Assembly (NCBI RefSeq): GCF_000282035.1
Contig: NZ_AKKA01000119.1
Location: 1-64,000, forward strand
Direction of reading: 5' to 3'
DNA: 64,000 nucleotides
Source of the DNA: Rhizobium sp. CF122
GTDB taxonomy: Bacteria; Pseudomonadota; Alphaproteobacteria; Rhizobiales; Rhizobiaceae
Below the pieces are notes generated by a model that saw nothing but the letters and a program-made list of their open reading frames with translations, was not told the origin of the DNA and did no database searches. Below are positions 52,578-61,772 of this stretch, in pieces; the first letter of the stretch is position 1, and each line of letters begins with the position of its first letter. The position numbers were made by a program, and so were the translations under genes.

Positions 52578-52620
52578 TGGCGCGCCGGACGAGATGAAAC
52601 TGGGCACCGCTATGTGATTG
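52578..52620 (+). repeat. 43-bp imperfect direct repeat, right copy
   Basis: Partner of 48396-48438, same orientation, 4.2 kb apart; identical core at 52583-52602. The pair encloses the AstE-like, desulfhydrase-like and deaminase-like genes. Confidence 0.7.
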
Positions 52621-52683
52621 TTTGCACTATTTAATTTCCCGGCACCACAATCGCACTAACCATTGACGCGGCGATCCGATGAG

Positions 52684-54093
52684 TTATTGGGTCGATGGCT
52701 CACACGCACGCCAATTGCCTGGCACCCCAGCTTCCCCCAAATCCCAATAGAGTCCGGCCATTAGCGCGAGTCCTTCGCGGGCGATCGCGAGGGGGACATG
52801 CTCGTTCGGCGCGTGCTGGGAGCAGGCCGGATACGAATGCGGCACCCACACGGTAGGCAGTTCTAGAACCTCGGCGAAAATGTCGTTCGGTAGCGCGCCT
52901 CCAAGGCTCGGCAGGATCGCCGGCTTCGTCCCGATTGTGCGGCTGATCGATTCGACTGCCCACTCGACCCAAGGATGGTCGGGCTCGAGCATCGACGCCC
53001 GGAAGAGTTCGGCGCTTGCCTGTGCGATCTGGACATTCGAAAAGCCGTGCCGATCAAGATGGCGGCGTAGGGCTGGCAGGATGCCATCCGCGTCAACCCC
53101 GACCACAAACCGTAGCTGGCAGCGCGCCCAAGCGCGCGGGGGGATTGCATTGACAGGTGTTCTCGGATTGCCGGCTTCGAAGGCCAGCACCGCGAACGAG
53201 GACCAACCGAATACTTTCTCGGCCGGTGTAAGCCCTGGCTCGCCCCAGGTCGGATCAATTTCAGGTGCGCCGGGGCTGCTCACAATCTCGCAATCGAAAA
53301 GAGCGCGCCGCACGCTGTCGGGAAAGCTTTTTGGAATCCATTCAGGCACCTGAATCTTGCCTGTCGGCCCGGCAAGGCTCGCAATGGCATTGGCAAGCTG
53401 GATTGCCGGATCGGAAAGAAGGCCGCCCCAATTGCCGGAATGATGGCCGCCCTCGCGTGCATCAATCCAGATATCGAATGAAAGAGCGCCACGCGATCCC
53501 AAGAAGATGGTCGGTCGTTCGGCCGACAGCCGGGGTCCGTCCGACGCAATCAGAACGTCAGCCCGCAACAAATCCTTGTGCGCGGACGCGAACTCGCGCA
53601 ACGCGGGCGATCCGATTTCCTCGCCCATTTCGAAAAGATACTTTGCGTTGAACCCGAGACGCCCACGAGTCTCCAGGACGGCTTGCAGGGCGCCGATGTT
53701 GATCGAGTGCTGTCCCTTATTGTCGGCAACGCCACGACCATACCATCGACCATCCCGCTCGGTAAGTCGCCAAGGCGAGAGACCTTCATCCCAGCCATCG
53801 TAAAGGCCGCGAACGACATCACCGTGACCGTAGCCAAGGACTGTTGGCCGCAACATATCCTCGATGCGTTCTGCGAGAAGGAATGGCCACTGGCCTTCCG
53901 ACAGCACATGGCAGACAAAGCCGAGCGCCTTGAGAGTGGGCTTGATCTCGGCTTCGAGATATTCGATCAGCGTTGACGCCTGATCGGGATTCTGACTTTC
54001 GGTCGGCATCGCCACGCGTCGGGCCAAGTCCTCGCGGAAGGCACCCGAGTCAAAATAGCTTTGGGCTTTTGCAACAGCGCTGTCTCGGTTCAT
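52684..54093 (-). CDS. M20-family metallopeptidase
   Basis: 469 residues. Zinc-site motifs: GYGHGDVV (His), GRGVADNKGQH (Asp), EMGEEIGSP (Glu pair with the catalytic base), SLGGALPNDIF near the C-terminus for the final ligand region. A dimerisation domain sits at about 200-320 (DAREGGHHSGNWGG). No signal peptide, so cytoplasmic. It resembles carnosinase/dipeptidase-type or acylamino-acid M20 enzymes. No ribosome site is obvious before ATG 54093. Confidence 0.86.
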   Translation of the reverse strand: MNRDSAVAKAQSYFDSGAFREDLARRVAMPTESQNPDQASTLIEYLEAEIKPTLKALGFVCHVLSEGQWPFLLAERIEDMLRPTVLGYGHGDVVRGLYDGWDEGLSPWRLTERDGRWYGRGVADNKGQHSINIGALQAVLETRGRLGFNAKYLFEMGEEIGSPALREFASAHKDLLRADVLIASDGPRLSAERPTIFLGSRGALSFDIWIDAREGGHHSGNWGGLLSDPAIQLANAIASLAGPTGKIQVPEWIPKSFPDSVRRALFDCEIVSSPGAPEIDPTWGEPGLTPAEKVFGWSSFAVLAFEAGNPRTPVNAIPPRAWARCQLRFVVGVDADGILPALRRHLDRHGFSNVQIAQASAELFRASMLEPDHPWVEWAVESISRTIGTKPAILPSLGGALPNDIFAEVLELPTVWVPHSYPACSQHAPNEHVPLAIAREGLALMAGLYWDLGEAGVPGNWRACEPSTQ

Positions 54094-54269
54094 GCATCCA
54101 AACTATCACGCTCGTATGGATTGCGTCGAACTGAATTGGCTAATCGAGGCTGTTGCCGCTACACGACGCAACGTGGTCAGCGTAGGCTACAACCGTGGTG
54201 TACTGAACGACGGTTCGCCATCTTGTCCGGTGTCGAGAATATATTGTAGAGAAATCAACATGATAGAAA

Positions 54270-54346
54270 TGGCGCACCCGAAGAGATTCGAACTCCTGAC
54301 CCCCAGATTCGTAGTCTGGTGCTCTATCCAGCTGAGCTACGGGTGC
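54270..54346 (-). tRNA. tRNA-Arg (anticodon ACG)
   Basis: On the minus strand the 7-bp acceptor stem is GCACCCG with CGGGTGC. The D-arm contains TAGCTCAGCTGGATAGAGC. The anticodon arm is CCAGA-CTACGAA-TCTGG, giving anticodon ACG, and the T-arm contains GTTCGAATC. Discriminator G is followed by an encoded CCA. Total 77 bases, all arms standard. Confidence 0.97.
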
Positions 54347-54381
54347 GTGCCGGAAGCGGCCGAACCGCTTGCGTGGGCGGT

Positions 54382-54410
54382 TCTCTAAAGGGTCCTTTCG
54401 GGGATTGCAA
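54382..54410 (-). promoter_or_regulatory. Promoter of tRNA-Arg
   Basis: Minus strand TTGCAA (54410-54405), a 17-base spacer, TAGAGA (54387-54382). The -10 box is 35 bases before the mature tRNA 5' end, leaving room for a short leader. Confidence 0.6.
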
Positions 54411-54459
54411 TAGGCTTTCTGAAAAAATCGCGACTTTGGTGGTGCAGAGCGGAAATGCA

Positions 54460-55977
54460 TCACTTTTCTTGGAGAGCGCGGCTGCGATAGTCGTCGAGCG
54501 ATACCGGGCGGTCCGGAATCTCGATGCGGAACTGCGTTCCGATGGAAGGCTTTTCCACAAGAGCGATCGTGCCGCCGTGGGCCAGCACCAGTTCACGGGC
54601 GATCACCAGGCCGAGGCCCGTGCCGCCGGAGCGGGCCGAGCCGCGGAAGGCGGCGAAGAGATTCTGTCTGGCCTTCTGCGGCATGCCGGGGCCAGTGTCG
54701 TCGACGATGATGCTGACGACGCTACCGACGCGCTGGGCCGAGACGGTGATGCGCTTGCCGCCCTCCGACCCGCGCCCCGCGCCCGTGGCACTCAGCGCCT
54801 CTACGGCGTTGCGGCAGAGATTGTGGATGACGCGAAACAATTGCTCGCTGTCCGCGTCGACCTCGAGCTCGGGCGCCATCTGGTCGATGAACTCGATGCC
54901 GCTTTGAGCATCGATCGCCAACATGTCCTTCACGTCCTGGGTGAGGTCATAAAGCCGGATGCGGCGCCTGCGAGGCGCCGCTTCGCTTGCCTGGCCATAG
55001 GATAGCACCTCGGTCGTATAGCCGACCGCGCGGTCGATGGTGCGCAGCAGCTTTGGCGCGAAGGCCTTCACCATCGGATCGTCGACATCCACGAGACGGT
55101 CCGACATCAGTTGCGCCGAGGCCAGGATGTTGCGCATGTCGTGGTTGATCTTCGAGACGGCGAGGCCGAGCGCTGCCAGGTTCTTCTGCTGCTTCAGCGT
55201 CTTTTGCAGTTCCATCTGCATGGAGGTCAGGTGCCGGCCGGCCACCGCGAGCTCATCGCGGCCGCCATCGCCAACGAAGACGTTGTGCGGATTTTCCGGA
55301 TCCGAGGAGAATTGCTGCATGCTGCCGGTCAGCTTGCGAATCGGCCGGATCAGGATGCGGTTGATCGCGAAGAACACCAGCGTCGCGGTGAACAGCGAGA
55401 TCAGGATCGACAACAGGAAGACGTTGCGGGAATACGCAAGCATCGCATTGCGCAGGTGCTTGTCCTTCATCACCACTTCGACGCCGGTATTGGTGTCCTG
55501 CACCGGGCCATAGACACGGATCAGACGGTTGCCGCCGAAAATCATCGTATCGAGCGCATCGCTGATCGCCGTCAAAGCCGGCACATCCGTCAGGTCGTAT
55601 TGCTCATCGACAAAGGTGGGCATGTCAGTCGTGGCAAGCAGGCGAGAGGTGCCCTCCTTGCGCAGCACGATTGCCTTGGTGCCGGTCGCCTCCAGCGTCT
55701 CCTTTTGCAGCGTGCGCGGCAGTTCGACCGGCTGCAGGCCGTCGATCACGATCGCGGCCGCAGCCGCGGCATTCAACCTCTCGTCCAGCCATCGCAGGCG
55801 CATGCTGGCCACCGAGGGAAAGAAGATCAGCACCTCGGCGAGCATGATGCAGACAACCGTCAGCCATAGCAGCTTGCCGGAAAGCCCGCCGAACTTGCCA
55901 GGCGGGCGCTGTTCCGCCTTGTCAGCCTCGGTCTCAGTAGCACCGCCGGGGGGAAGATTGTCACCTTGGGCTTGCAT
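54460..55977 (-). CDS. Membrane sensor histidine kinase with HAMP domain
   Basis: 505 residues. Transmembrane segments at about 34-54 and 187-206 enclose a periplasmic domain of about 130 residues. A HAMP linker follows (about 207-260), then HisKA with H279 in KINHDMRN, and an HATPase domain (NLCRNAVEAL N box, DDTGPGMP, GGTGLGLVIARELV). No response-regulator gene is adjacent, so it is an orphan kinase here. Similar kinases occur beside tRNA-Arg in other rhizobia as far as I recall. The stimulus is unknown. Confidence 0.9.
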   Translation of the reverse strand: MQAQGDNLPPGGATETEADKAEQRPPGKFGGLSGKLLWLTVVCIMLAEVLIFFPSVASMRLRWLDERLNAAAAAAIVIDGLQPVELPRTLQKETLEATGTKAIVLRKEGTSRLLATTDMPTFVDEQYDLTDVPALTAISDALDTMIFGGNRLIRVYGPVQDTNTGVEVVMKDKHLRNAMLAYSRNVFLLSILISLFTATLVFFAINRILIRPIRKLTGSMQQFSSDPENPHNVFVGDGGRDELAVAGRHLTSMQMELQKTLKQQKNLAALGLAVSKINHDMRNILASAQLMSDRLVDVDDPMVKAFAPKLLRTIDRAVGYTTEVLSYGQASEAAPRRRRIRLYDLTQDVKDMLAIDAQSGIEFIDQMAPELEVDADSEQLFRVIHNLCRNAVEALSATGAGRGSEGGKRITVSAQRVGSVVSIIVDDTGPGMPQKARQNLFAAFRGSARSGGTGLGLVIARELVLAHGGTIALVEKPSIGTQFRIEIPDRPVSLDDYRSRALQEK

Positions 55978-56130
55978 GGTCTTTCGTCCGCTTGGCGCAA
56001 AGCGCCCTCTGCGCCTTCTATATTAGACGATGACGGTCCGCTTTCAAATCTTTGCGAGCAAAGCCATTTGCGACAAAAGGAAACGCCACCCGGAGGCGGC
56101 GTTTCCCATCGGTCGAAAAGAGGAAGGGGA

Positions 56131-58170
56131 TCAGAACTCTTCCCAATTCTGCTCGGCGACGGCGGCATTGCCGCTGAACGCCCGGGCGACGGTGCCCATG
56201 GCACGACGGGCCGGAGAGGCCACTGGCCGGTGCTCCTGATGGCGGGCAACGGCGACCGGGGCCGCGGCCGGCACGTTCGAGACCTTGAAGCGCGAGATGA
56301 GACGGACGAGGCCGTCGGCTTCGCCGGAAAGCTTGTGCGTTGCTGCTGAGGTCTCCTCGACCATGGCAGCGTTCTGCTGCGTCACCTGATCCATCTGGTT
56401 GACGGCTGTGTTGACTTCCTTGAGGCCGGTTGACTGCTCCTTCGCGGCGGTTGCGATCGAGTGAATGTGGTCGTTGATCGCGTTGACGCGGCGTTCGATC
56501 TGGGACAGTGCCTCGCCGGTTGCCTGCACCAGCTTCACACCGACCTGCACTTCGTCGCCCGACTTGGTGATCAGGCCTTTGATGTCCTTCGCCGCTGTCG
56601 CCGAGCGCTGCGCCAGCTCGCGGACTTCCTGGGCGACGACGGCAAAGCCCTTGCCTGCCTCGCCGGCACGAGCGGCTTCAACTCCGGCATTGAGGGCGAG
56701 CAGGTTCGTCTGGAAGGCAATCTCGTCGATGACGTTGATGATTTGGCTGATTTCGCGCGAGGCCTGCTCGATCCGGCCCATGGCGTCGACGGCGTTACGG
56801 ACAACCACGCCCGACTTGCCGGCATCGTCCTTGGCCTCGGAGACCATGACGCTGGCTTCCTGAGCGCGCTCGGTCGAATTGTTGACCACCGCAGTGATCT
56901 CGTCGAGAGCAGCCGAAGTCTGTTCGAGGGCGGCAGCCTGCTGCTCGGTACGCTTGGAAAGGTCGTCGCTGGCGGCGCGCAATTCGTTGGTGTTGCCGTG
57001 GAAGCCTTCAGCCGTTTCGCGGACCTCGCGCATCGTCGTCTGCAGCGTCGCGAAGGTGCTGTTGACGTTCTGCTGCAGTTCGGCGAAGGCACCCTGGAAG
57101 CTGCCGCGCATCGTCTGCGTCAGGTCTCCTTCCGCCAGGCTTGCTATCACGCGGCGCGTTTCGCCGACACCGGCATCGATGCTGGAAAGCAGATGGTTGA
57201 TGTTGCTGGCGAACTGGTTGAGGTTTTCATCGCCATAGTCCGTTTCGATGCGGCGGCTGAAATCGCCCGCAGCCGCGGATGCAACGACAACCGACATGCT
57301 GGACTGCAGATCGTCGCTCTTGGCACGCATGGCGGCTTCCTGCGCATTCATGCGGCGAACGGCGAGACCATTCTCCTTGAAGACGGCGACGGCGGCAGCC
57401 ATCTCGCCGATTTCATCCTGGCGGCCAGCGAAAGGCACTTCGGCGTCAAAGTTGCCATCGGCGACTTCCTTAATCGCGTCTGTGACCTTCTTGATCGGAC
57501 GGCTGAGCTGAATGGTGCCGATATAGAAGCCCATGCCGACGCCGGCCACGATGCCGACGCCAGTGATCGCAATCACCAGCCACAAAACAGAGGTGCGCGA
57601 GCTTTCGACCTGCGCATTGACGGCGTCAAGTGTCGCCTTGTCGGTGGCGACGATCGCATCGATCTCCGCCTGGAAAGCCTTGCGGTTGGCACGGTTGGCG
57701 TCGTTGTTACCCTGCTCGTTCGCGGCCTGGGGGCTCACTTCAGTGCCGAGACGTGCTGTTTCGGCGCGGAATGTCCGGAATTCCTTCGCGCGCTCGGTCA
57801 TTTTCACGAAGGTATCCTTCTGGCTTTCCGGAACCAGCGGGGCCCAGGAGGCGATGACCTTGTCGATCTGATCGAGATCGGCCAGCAGTCCCTTGGCAAA
57901 GTTTGCGGCCTCCTTTGTCGACGGCGCGTTATAGATCCCGCGGGCCTCCATCACCGTTGCCGTCACGAAGCGGTTAAGGCGCTCGCCGGCGTAAGCGCGA
58001 TCGGATGCATCTCCGTACGCCGACAGACTTTCTTCGTATTGACGCACGGCCCAAAGTGCCGTTGCCCCGATCAGCAGTGCAACGCCGCACATGGCGGAGA
58101 CAAGCAGATTGATCTTACCGCGAATTTTCAAAGGAAGCCCCCCAAGACTAATCACAAGCCGGGAAAGCAT
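56131..58170 (-). CDS. Methyl-accepting chemotaxis protein
   Basis: 679 residues. TM1 lies at about 18-41, a helical periplasmic/ligand region at about 42-195, TM2 at about 197-218, then HAMP (PIKKVTDAIKEVADGNFDAE). The signalling domain (about 400-640) has the hairpin tip EIAFQTNLLALNAGVEAARA. The protein ends in NWEEF, a variant of the NWETF pentapeptide that recruits CheR/CheB. It relays an unknown chemical signal to CheA. No che genes are in the window. Confidence 0.95.
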   Translation of the reverse strand: MLSRLVISLGGLPLKIRGKINLLVSAMCGVALLIGATALWAVRQYEESLSAYGDASDRAYAGERLNRFVTATVMEARGIYNAPSTKEAANFAKGLLADLDQIDKVIASWAPLVPESQKDTFVKMTERAKEFRTFRAETARLGTEVSPQAANEQGNNDANRANRKAFQAEIDAIVATDKATLDAVNAQVESSRTSVLWLVIAITGVGIVAGVGMGFYIGTIQLSRPIKKVTDAIKEVADGNFDAEVPFAGRQDEIGEMAAAVAVFKENGLAVRRMNAQEAAMRAKSDDLQSSMSVVVASAAAGDFSRRIETDYGDENLNQFASNINHLLSSIDAGVGETRRVIASLAEGDLTQTMRGSFQGAFAELQQNVNSTFATLQTTMREVRETAEGFHGNTNELRAASDDLSKRTEQQAAALEQTSAALDEITAVVNNSTERAQEASVMVSEAKDDAGKSGVVVRNAVDAMGRIEQASREISQIINVIDEIAFQTNLLALNAGVEAARAGEAGKGFAVVAQEVRELAQRSATAAKDIKGLITKSGDEVQVGVKLVQATGEALSQIERRVNAINDHIHSIATAAKEQSTGLKEVNTAVNQMDQVTQQNAAMVEETSAATHKLSGEADGLVRLISRFKVSNVPAAAPVAVARHQEHRPVASPARRAMGTVARAFSGNAAVAEQNWEEF

Positions 58171-58576
58171 TCCGGCCGATAGCTAAATTTGGCCGAAATA
58201 AATTAATGTTAGCTTTCGGATGCTTGGCCGCATCACTACAAAAAATTACCTGTACTTAGTCGTCGCCGTTTTGTTTTTTGCGCGCGAGGCGTCTGGTTAT
58301 CGGCAAAATGCGCGCAACAGTTGAGATTTGAGAAAAATATTACGCGAGCGCATGGCTTGTCGCTTGTCACAAACATTAATGCGCTTCGCCAAATCTTGCA
58401 TCGCAGCACCGAAATCGGGAAATTCCGGGCAATAATTGACTTTGGCGGCCTTCATCCGTATAAGCCGGCGCACGTCCGGTCATTTAAGGCTCTCGTTAGC
58501 CTCGCCCGTTCGAAAAAACAACGCTCCTTGCAATATGCAAATTCAAGAAGGGCCGCACTCCGCGGTGTTTAAATAA
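58171..58576. other. Intergenic region between chemoreceptor and rpmH
   Basis: 406 bases. The left part is AT-rich and should contain the chemoreceptor promoter on the minus strand; the right part carries the rpmH promoter and a leader of about 105 bases. No DnaA-box cluster was seen. A frame at 58321-58572 lacks a ribosome site and is not called. Confidence 0.5.
58436..58464 (+). promoter_or_regulatory. rpmH promoter
   Basis: TTGACT (58436-58441), an exact 17-base spacer, TATAAG (58459-58464). A near-consensus housekeeping promoter 113 bases before the rpmH start. Confidence 0.75.
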
Positions 58577-58711
58577 ATGAAGCGTACCTACCAACCATCC
58601 AAGCTTGTTCGCAAGCGCCGCCACGGTTTCCGTGCACGTATGGCCACCAAGGGCGGCCGCAAGGTTATCGTTGCTCGCCGCGCACGCGGCCGCAAGCGTC
58701 TTTCGGCCTAA
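58577..58711 (+). CDS. rpmH: Ribosomal protein L34
   Basis: 44 residues, the standard L34 length. It starts MKRTYQPSKLVRKRRHGFRA and continues RMATKGGRKVIVARR to KRLSA. A structural protein of the large ribosomal subunit, extremely basic. The start is preceded only by an A-rich TTTAAATAA stretch, not a strong ribosome site. rnpA follows after 22 bases, the conserved bacterial pairing. Confidence 0.98.
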   Translation: MKRTYQPSKLVRKRRHGFRARMATKGGRKVIVARRARGRKRLSA

Positions 58712-58733
58712 GGCCGGAATTGCCCGATAAGAG

Positions 58734-59135
58734 ATGGCGGGCGAATTGACGACCAATAATAAGAAAATGACTGCCGGGCGGCTGAAAAGCCGCCCGCAGT
58801 TTCTTGCTGTCCGCCAAGGCGAAAAACGCAAGGGCGGTTTCTTCCTGCTTGAGGTCCTCGACCGGAAGGAACCCGAGACAGAAGCCCGTGTCGGCTTCAC
58901 CGTCACCAAGAAACACGGCAATGCAGTCGAGCGAAACCGCATGCGGCGGCGCCTGAAAGAGGCGGTGCGACTTCATGCAGGGTTTGCAATGCAGCCCGGA
59001 CACGACTATGTGGTTGTCGCGCGAAGGGACGTGCTGAAAGCATCCTTCAAAGAATTAGCCGCAGAGCTCAAAACTCGCGTCGAGACCAAGCCGAAACACA
59101 AGCGGTCCGGAGACGGCCGCCCCAGGAACGTATGA
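58734..59135 (+). CDS. rnpA: Ribonuclease P protein component
   Basis: 133 residues; a start 11 codons later (ATG 58767) would also fit, since conservation begins at GRLKSRPQFLAVRQG. The RNR signature is GNAVERNRMRRRLKEAVRLH, preceded by ARVGFTVTKKHG. It binds the RNase P RNA and helps process tRNA 5' ends. The stop overlaps the yidC start by 4 bases. Confidence 0.95.
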   Translation: MAGELTTNNKKMTAGRLKSRPQFLAVRQGEKRKGGFFLLEVLDRKEPETEARVGFTVTKKHGNAVERNRMRRRLKEAVRLHAGFAMQPGHDYVVVARRDVLKASFKELAAELKTRVETKPKHKRSGDGRPRNV

Positions 59136-60922
59136 TGCAAAACAACCGCAACTACTTCATTGCGATCGCTCTCTCCGTGCTGATCGTTCTCGGGTGGCAA
59201 TTCCTCTATATGAATCCGCGCATCGAAGCGCAGCGCAAGGCAGAACTCGCTCAAAAGGCGCAGCAGAAGATCGAACAGGTGCAGACCCCGACCGCCGGTG
59301 GCGCTGGTACGGCTCAGCCCAATGGCGCAGCCCCTTCGGCAACCACGACGACCTCCCTGATCGACGCACTTGCCAAGAACCCGCGCGTCGTGATCGATAC
59401 GGCAGCACTCGCAGGCTCGATCAACCTAGTCGGCGCACGCCTCGATGACCTGAAGCTCAAGGGCTACCACGAGACGGTCGACGACTCGAGCCCGATCATC
59501 ACGCTCTTTAGCCCATCCGAAACCAAGGATGGCTACTTCGCCGAACTCGGCTACATCGGTGACGCCGCCACCGGCTCTGTTCCCGGCCCCTCAACCGTCT
59601 GGACGGCACCGGAAGGTGCCAAGCTGACGGAGAAGACGCCGGTTACGCTCACCTATACGAACGAAAAGGGCATCACCTTTGCCCGTACGATCTCGGTCGA
59701 CGAGCACTACATGTTCACCGTCACCGACAAGATCACCAATGCTGGCCAGGCCGCCGCTGCATTGTCCTCCTATGGCCGTGTCACGCGCTACAACAAGCCG
59801 GCGGTCGCCTCGACCTACGTTCTGCACGAAGGCTTCATCGGCGTGATCGGCGATAGCCTGATCGAGAGCAAGTATGCAGCCGTCGAGAAGGAAGCCGTGA
59901 CGCCGGAAACGGCAACCGGTGGCTGGCTCGGTATCACCGACAAATATTGGGCAGCGACGATCATTCCGCCGCAGCAGACGCCCTACGATGCGCGCTTCAC
60001 CCACTTCACCGATGGCCAGCCGCGCTTCCAGGCCGACTACAAGCAGAACGCGGTTACCGTCGCACCGGGCCAGTCGCTCGAGCTCAAGAACCTCGTCTTT
60101 GCCGGCGCCAAGGAAGTTCCTGTTATCGACGGCTACGAGAAGACCTATTCGATCCCGAAGTTCGACCGGTTGATCGACTGGGGCTGGTTCTACTTCCTGA
60201 CGAAGCCGATGTTCAGGTTGATGGACTTCTTCTTCCGCTACTTCGGCAACTTCGGCGTTGCGATCCTGCTTACCACGATCGTCGTCAAGGCACTGTTCTT
60301 CCCGCTTGCCAGCAAGCAGTACGCTTCGATGGCGAACATGAAGCGCGTGCAGCCAAAGATGGAGGAGTTGAAGACCAAGTTTGGCGACGACCGCATGGCG
60401 CTGCAGCAGGCGACCATGCAGCTCTACAAGGACGAAAAGATCAACCCGATTGCCGGTTGCTGGCCGATTCTGCTGCAGGTTCCCGTGTTCTTCGCGCTCT
60501 ACAAGGTGATCTACATCACCATCGAGATGCGCCATGCGCCGTTCTTCGGCTGGATCCAGGATCTCTCCGCACCCGATCCGACCTCGTTCATCAACCTGTT
60601 CGGCCTTCTGCCGTTCGAAGCGCCAACTTTGCTGCATCTCGGCATCTGGCCGCTGATCATGGGCGTCACGATGTTCGTGCAAATGCGCATGAACCCGACA
60701 CCGCCGGACCCGACGCAGGCGATGATCTTCAACTGGATGCCGCTGGTCTTCACGTTCATGCTGGCGAGCTTCCCGGCCGGTCTGGTCATCTACTGGGCCT
60801 GGAACAATACGCTTTCAGTGCTTCAGCAGTCGGTGATCATGAAGCGGCACGGCGTGAAGATCGAGCTCTTCGACAATCTGAAGGGGCTCTTCAAACGAAA
60901 GCCGGCTCCAACAGAGAAATGA
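59132..60922 (+). CDS. yidC: Membrane protein insertase YidC
   Basis: 596 residues. TM1 lies at about 7-25 (NYFIAIALSVLIVLGWQFLY). A periplasmic P1 domain covers about 60-345. The conserved core follows, FFRYFGNFGVAILLTTIVVK with KRVQPKMEELKTKFGDDRMA, then further membrane segments to about 560. It inserts proteins into the inner membrane alone or with Sec. It overlaps rnpA (ATGA), and a terminator follows. Confidence 0.97.
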   Translation: MMQNNRNYFIAIALSVLIVLGWQFLYMNPRIEAQRKAELAQKAQQKIEQVQTPTAGGAGTAQPNGAAPSATTTTSLIDALAKNPRVVIDTAALAGSINLVGARLDDLKLKGYHETVDDSSPIITLFSPSETKDGYFAELGYIGDAATGSVPGPSTVWTAPEGAKLTEKTPVTLTYTNEKGITFARTISVDEHYMFTVTDKITNAGQAAAALSSYGRVTRYNKPAVASTYVLHEGFIGVIGDSLIESKYAAVEKEAVTPETATGGWLGITDKYWAATIIPPQQTPYDARFTHFTDGQPRFQADYKQNAVTVAPGQSLELKNLVFAGAKEVPVIDGYEKTYSIPKFDRLIDWGWFYFLTKPMFRLMDFFFRYFGNFGVAILLTTIVVKALFFPLASKQYASMANMKRVQPKMEELKTKFGDDRMALQQATMQLYKDEKINPIAGCWPILLQVPVFFALYKVIYITIEMRHAPFFGWIQDLSAPDPTSFINLFGLLPFEAPTLLHLGIWPLIMGVTMFVQMRMNPTPPDPTQAMIFNWMPLVFTFMLASFPAGLVIYWAWNNTLSVLQQSVIMKRHGVKIELFDNLKGLFKRKPAPTEK

Positions 60923-60926
60923 TGAT

Positions 60927-60950
60927 AGCCCCGCTTCGGCGGGGCTTTTC
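60927..60950 (+). terminator. Rho-independent terminator of rpmH-rnpA-yidC
   Basis: Stem AGCCCCGC (60927-60934) with GCGGGGCT (60939-60946), UUCG-type loop TTCG, then TTTTC. Confidence 0.9.
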
Positions 60951-60998
60951 ATTTCTGCCGGCGTTGCCGCCGCATCTGGGCGACTGCCGGCCTGGCGG

Positions 60999-61030
60999 TT
61001 GACAAAATCGCCCGAAACCTGAATGCCATA
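60999..61030 (+). promoter_or_regulatory. Possible engB promoter
   Basis: TTGACA at 60999-61004, with GCCATA at 61025-61030 as a loose -10 (spacing longer than ideal). It follows a terminator, so a promoter is expected here. Confidence 0.35.
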
Positions 61031-61060
61031 GGCACACTGGATTGGACTGGAAAAGGCCGA

Positions 61061-61720
61061 ATGACCGACAACAAGAACGACAAGCCGCTCTTCGGACGCC
61101 CCTGGACTTTCATCCGCGGCGTGCCGTCCTTGAAATTCCTGCCGCCGGAAGGACCGCTGGAGGTGGCCTTTGCCGGTCGCTCGAATGTCGGCAAGTCGTC
61201 GCTGATCAATGCGCTCGTCAGCCACAAGGGGCTGGCACGCACCTCCAACACGCCGGGGCGCACGCAGGAGCTCAACTACTTCGTGCCGGAGGGTTACTCA
61301 GGTGAAGGCGGCGACCTGCCGCCGATGGCGCTGGTCGACATGCCGGGCTACGGCTATGCGCAGGCGCCGAAAGACCAGGTCGATGCCTGGACGAAGCTCG
61401 TCTTCGATTACCTGCGCGGGCGGGCGACGCTGAAGCGCGTCTACGTGCTGATCGACAGCCGCCACGGGGTAAAGAAGAACGACGATGAGGTTCTCGATCT
61501 GCTTGACAAGGCGGCTGTCTCCTACCAGATCGTTCTGACCAAGACGGACAAGATCAAGCCACCGGCCGTGACCAAGCTGCTCGCGGAGACGACGGAAAAG
61601 ATCAAGAAGCGGCCGGCCGCTTATCCCGGGATCATTGCCACGTCATCGGAAAAGAGCGAAGGCCTCGATGACCTGCGCGAGGCAATCGCGCAAACGGTCG
61701 GCATCGCCAACTGGAAATGA
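61061..61720 (+). CDS. engB: Ribosome-biogenesis GTPase EngB/YihA
   Basis: 219 residues. GTPase motifs: G1 GRSNVGKSS, G2 around TSNTPGRTQ, G3 DMPGYGYAQ, G4 TKTDK, G5 TSSEKSEG. It acts in assembly of the large ribosomal subunit. In many rhizobia it is followed by argB; here a 2.1-kb cassette on the opposite strand lies between. Confidence 0.96.
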   Translation: MTDNKNDKPLFGRPWTFIRGVPSLKFLPPEGPLEVAFAGRSNVGKSSLINALVSHKGLARTSNTPGRTQELNYFVPEGYSGEGGDLPPMALVDMPGYGYAQAPKDQVDAWTKLVFDYLRGRATLKRVYVLIDSRHGVKKNDDEVLDLLDKAAVSYQIVLTKTDKIKPPAVTKLLAETTEKIKKRPAAYPGIIATSSEKSEGLDDLREAIAQTVGIANWK

Positions 61721-61772
61721 AAGAGGGGCGCGCCCCAATGCCGAGGGCGCTACCCCGAACTGCCTCACTCGA

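Larger units (their letters stand above)
52243..52683. other. Gene-free interval with decayed remnant and repeat copy 2
   Basis: 441 bases. It contains a stop-broken hydrophobic reading frame on the minus strand (52312-52470) and the right copy of the 43-bp repeat. No intact gene is visible. Confidence 0.5.

Noticed and set aside
54270..54346. tRNA-Arg as a proven island attachment site
   Set aside because: No second copy of the tRNA 3' end and no integrase gene was found in the window, so integration here is only a possibility.
58321..58572. Plus-strand 83-codon frame before rpmH
   Set aside because: It spans the near-consensus rpmH promoter and has no ribosome site.
61725..61736. GGGGCGCGCCCC palindrome after engB as a terminator
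   Set aside because: It has no loop or T-run and is more likely a chance GC palindrome.
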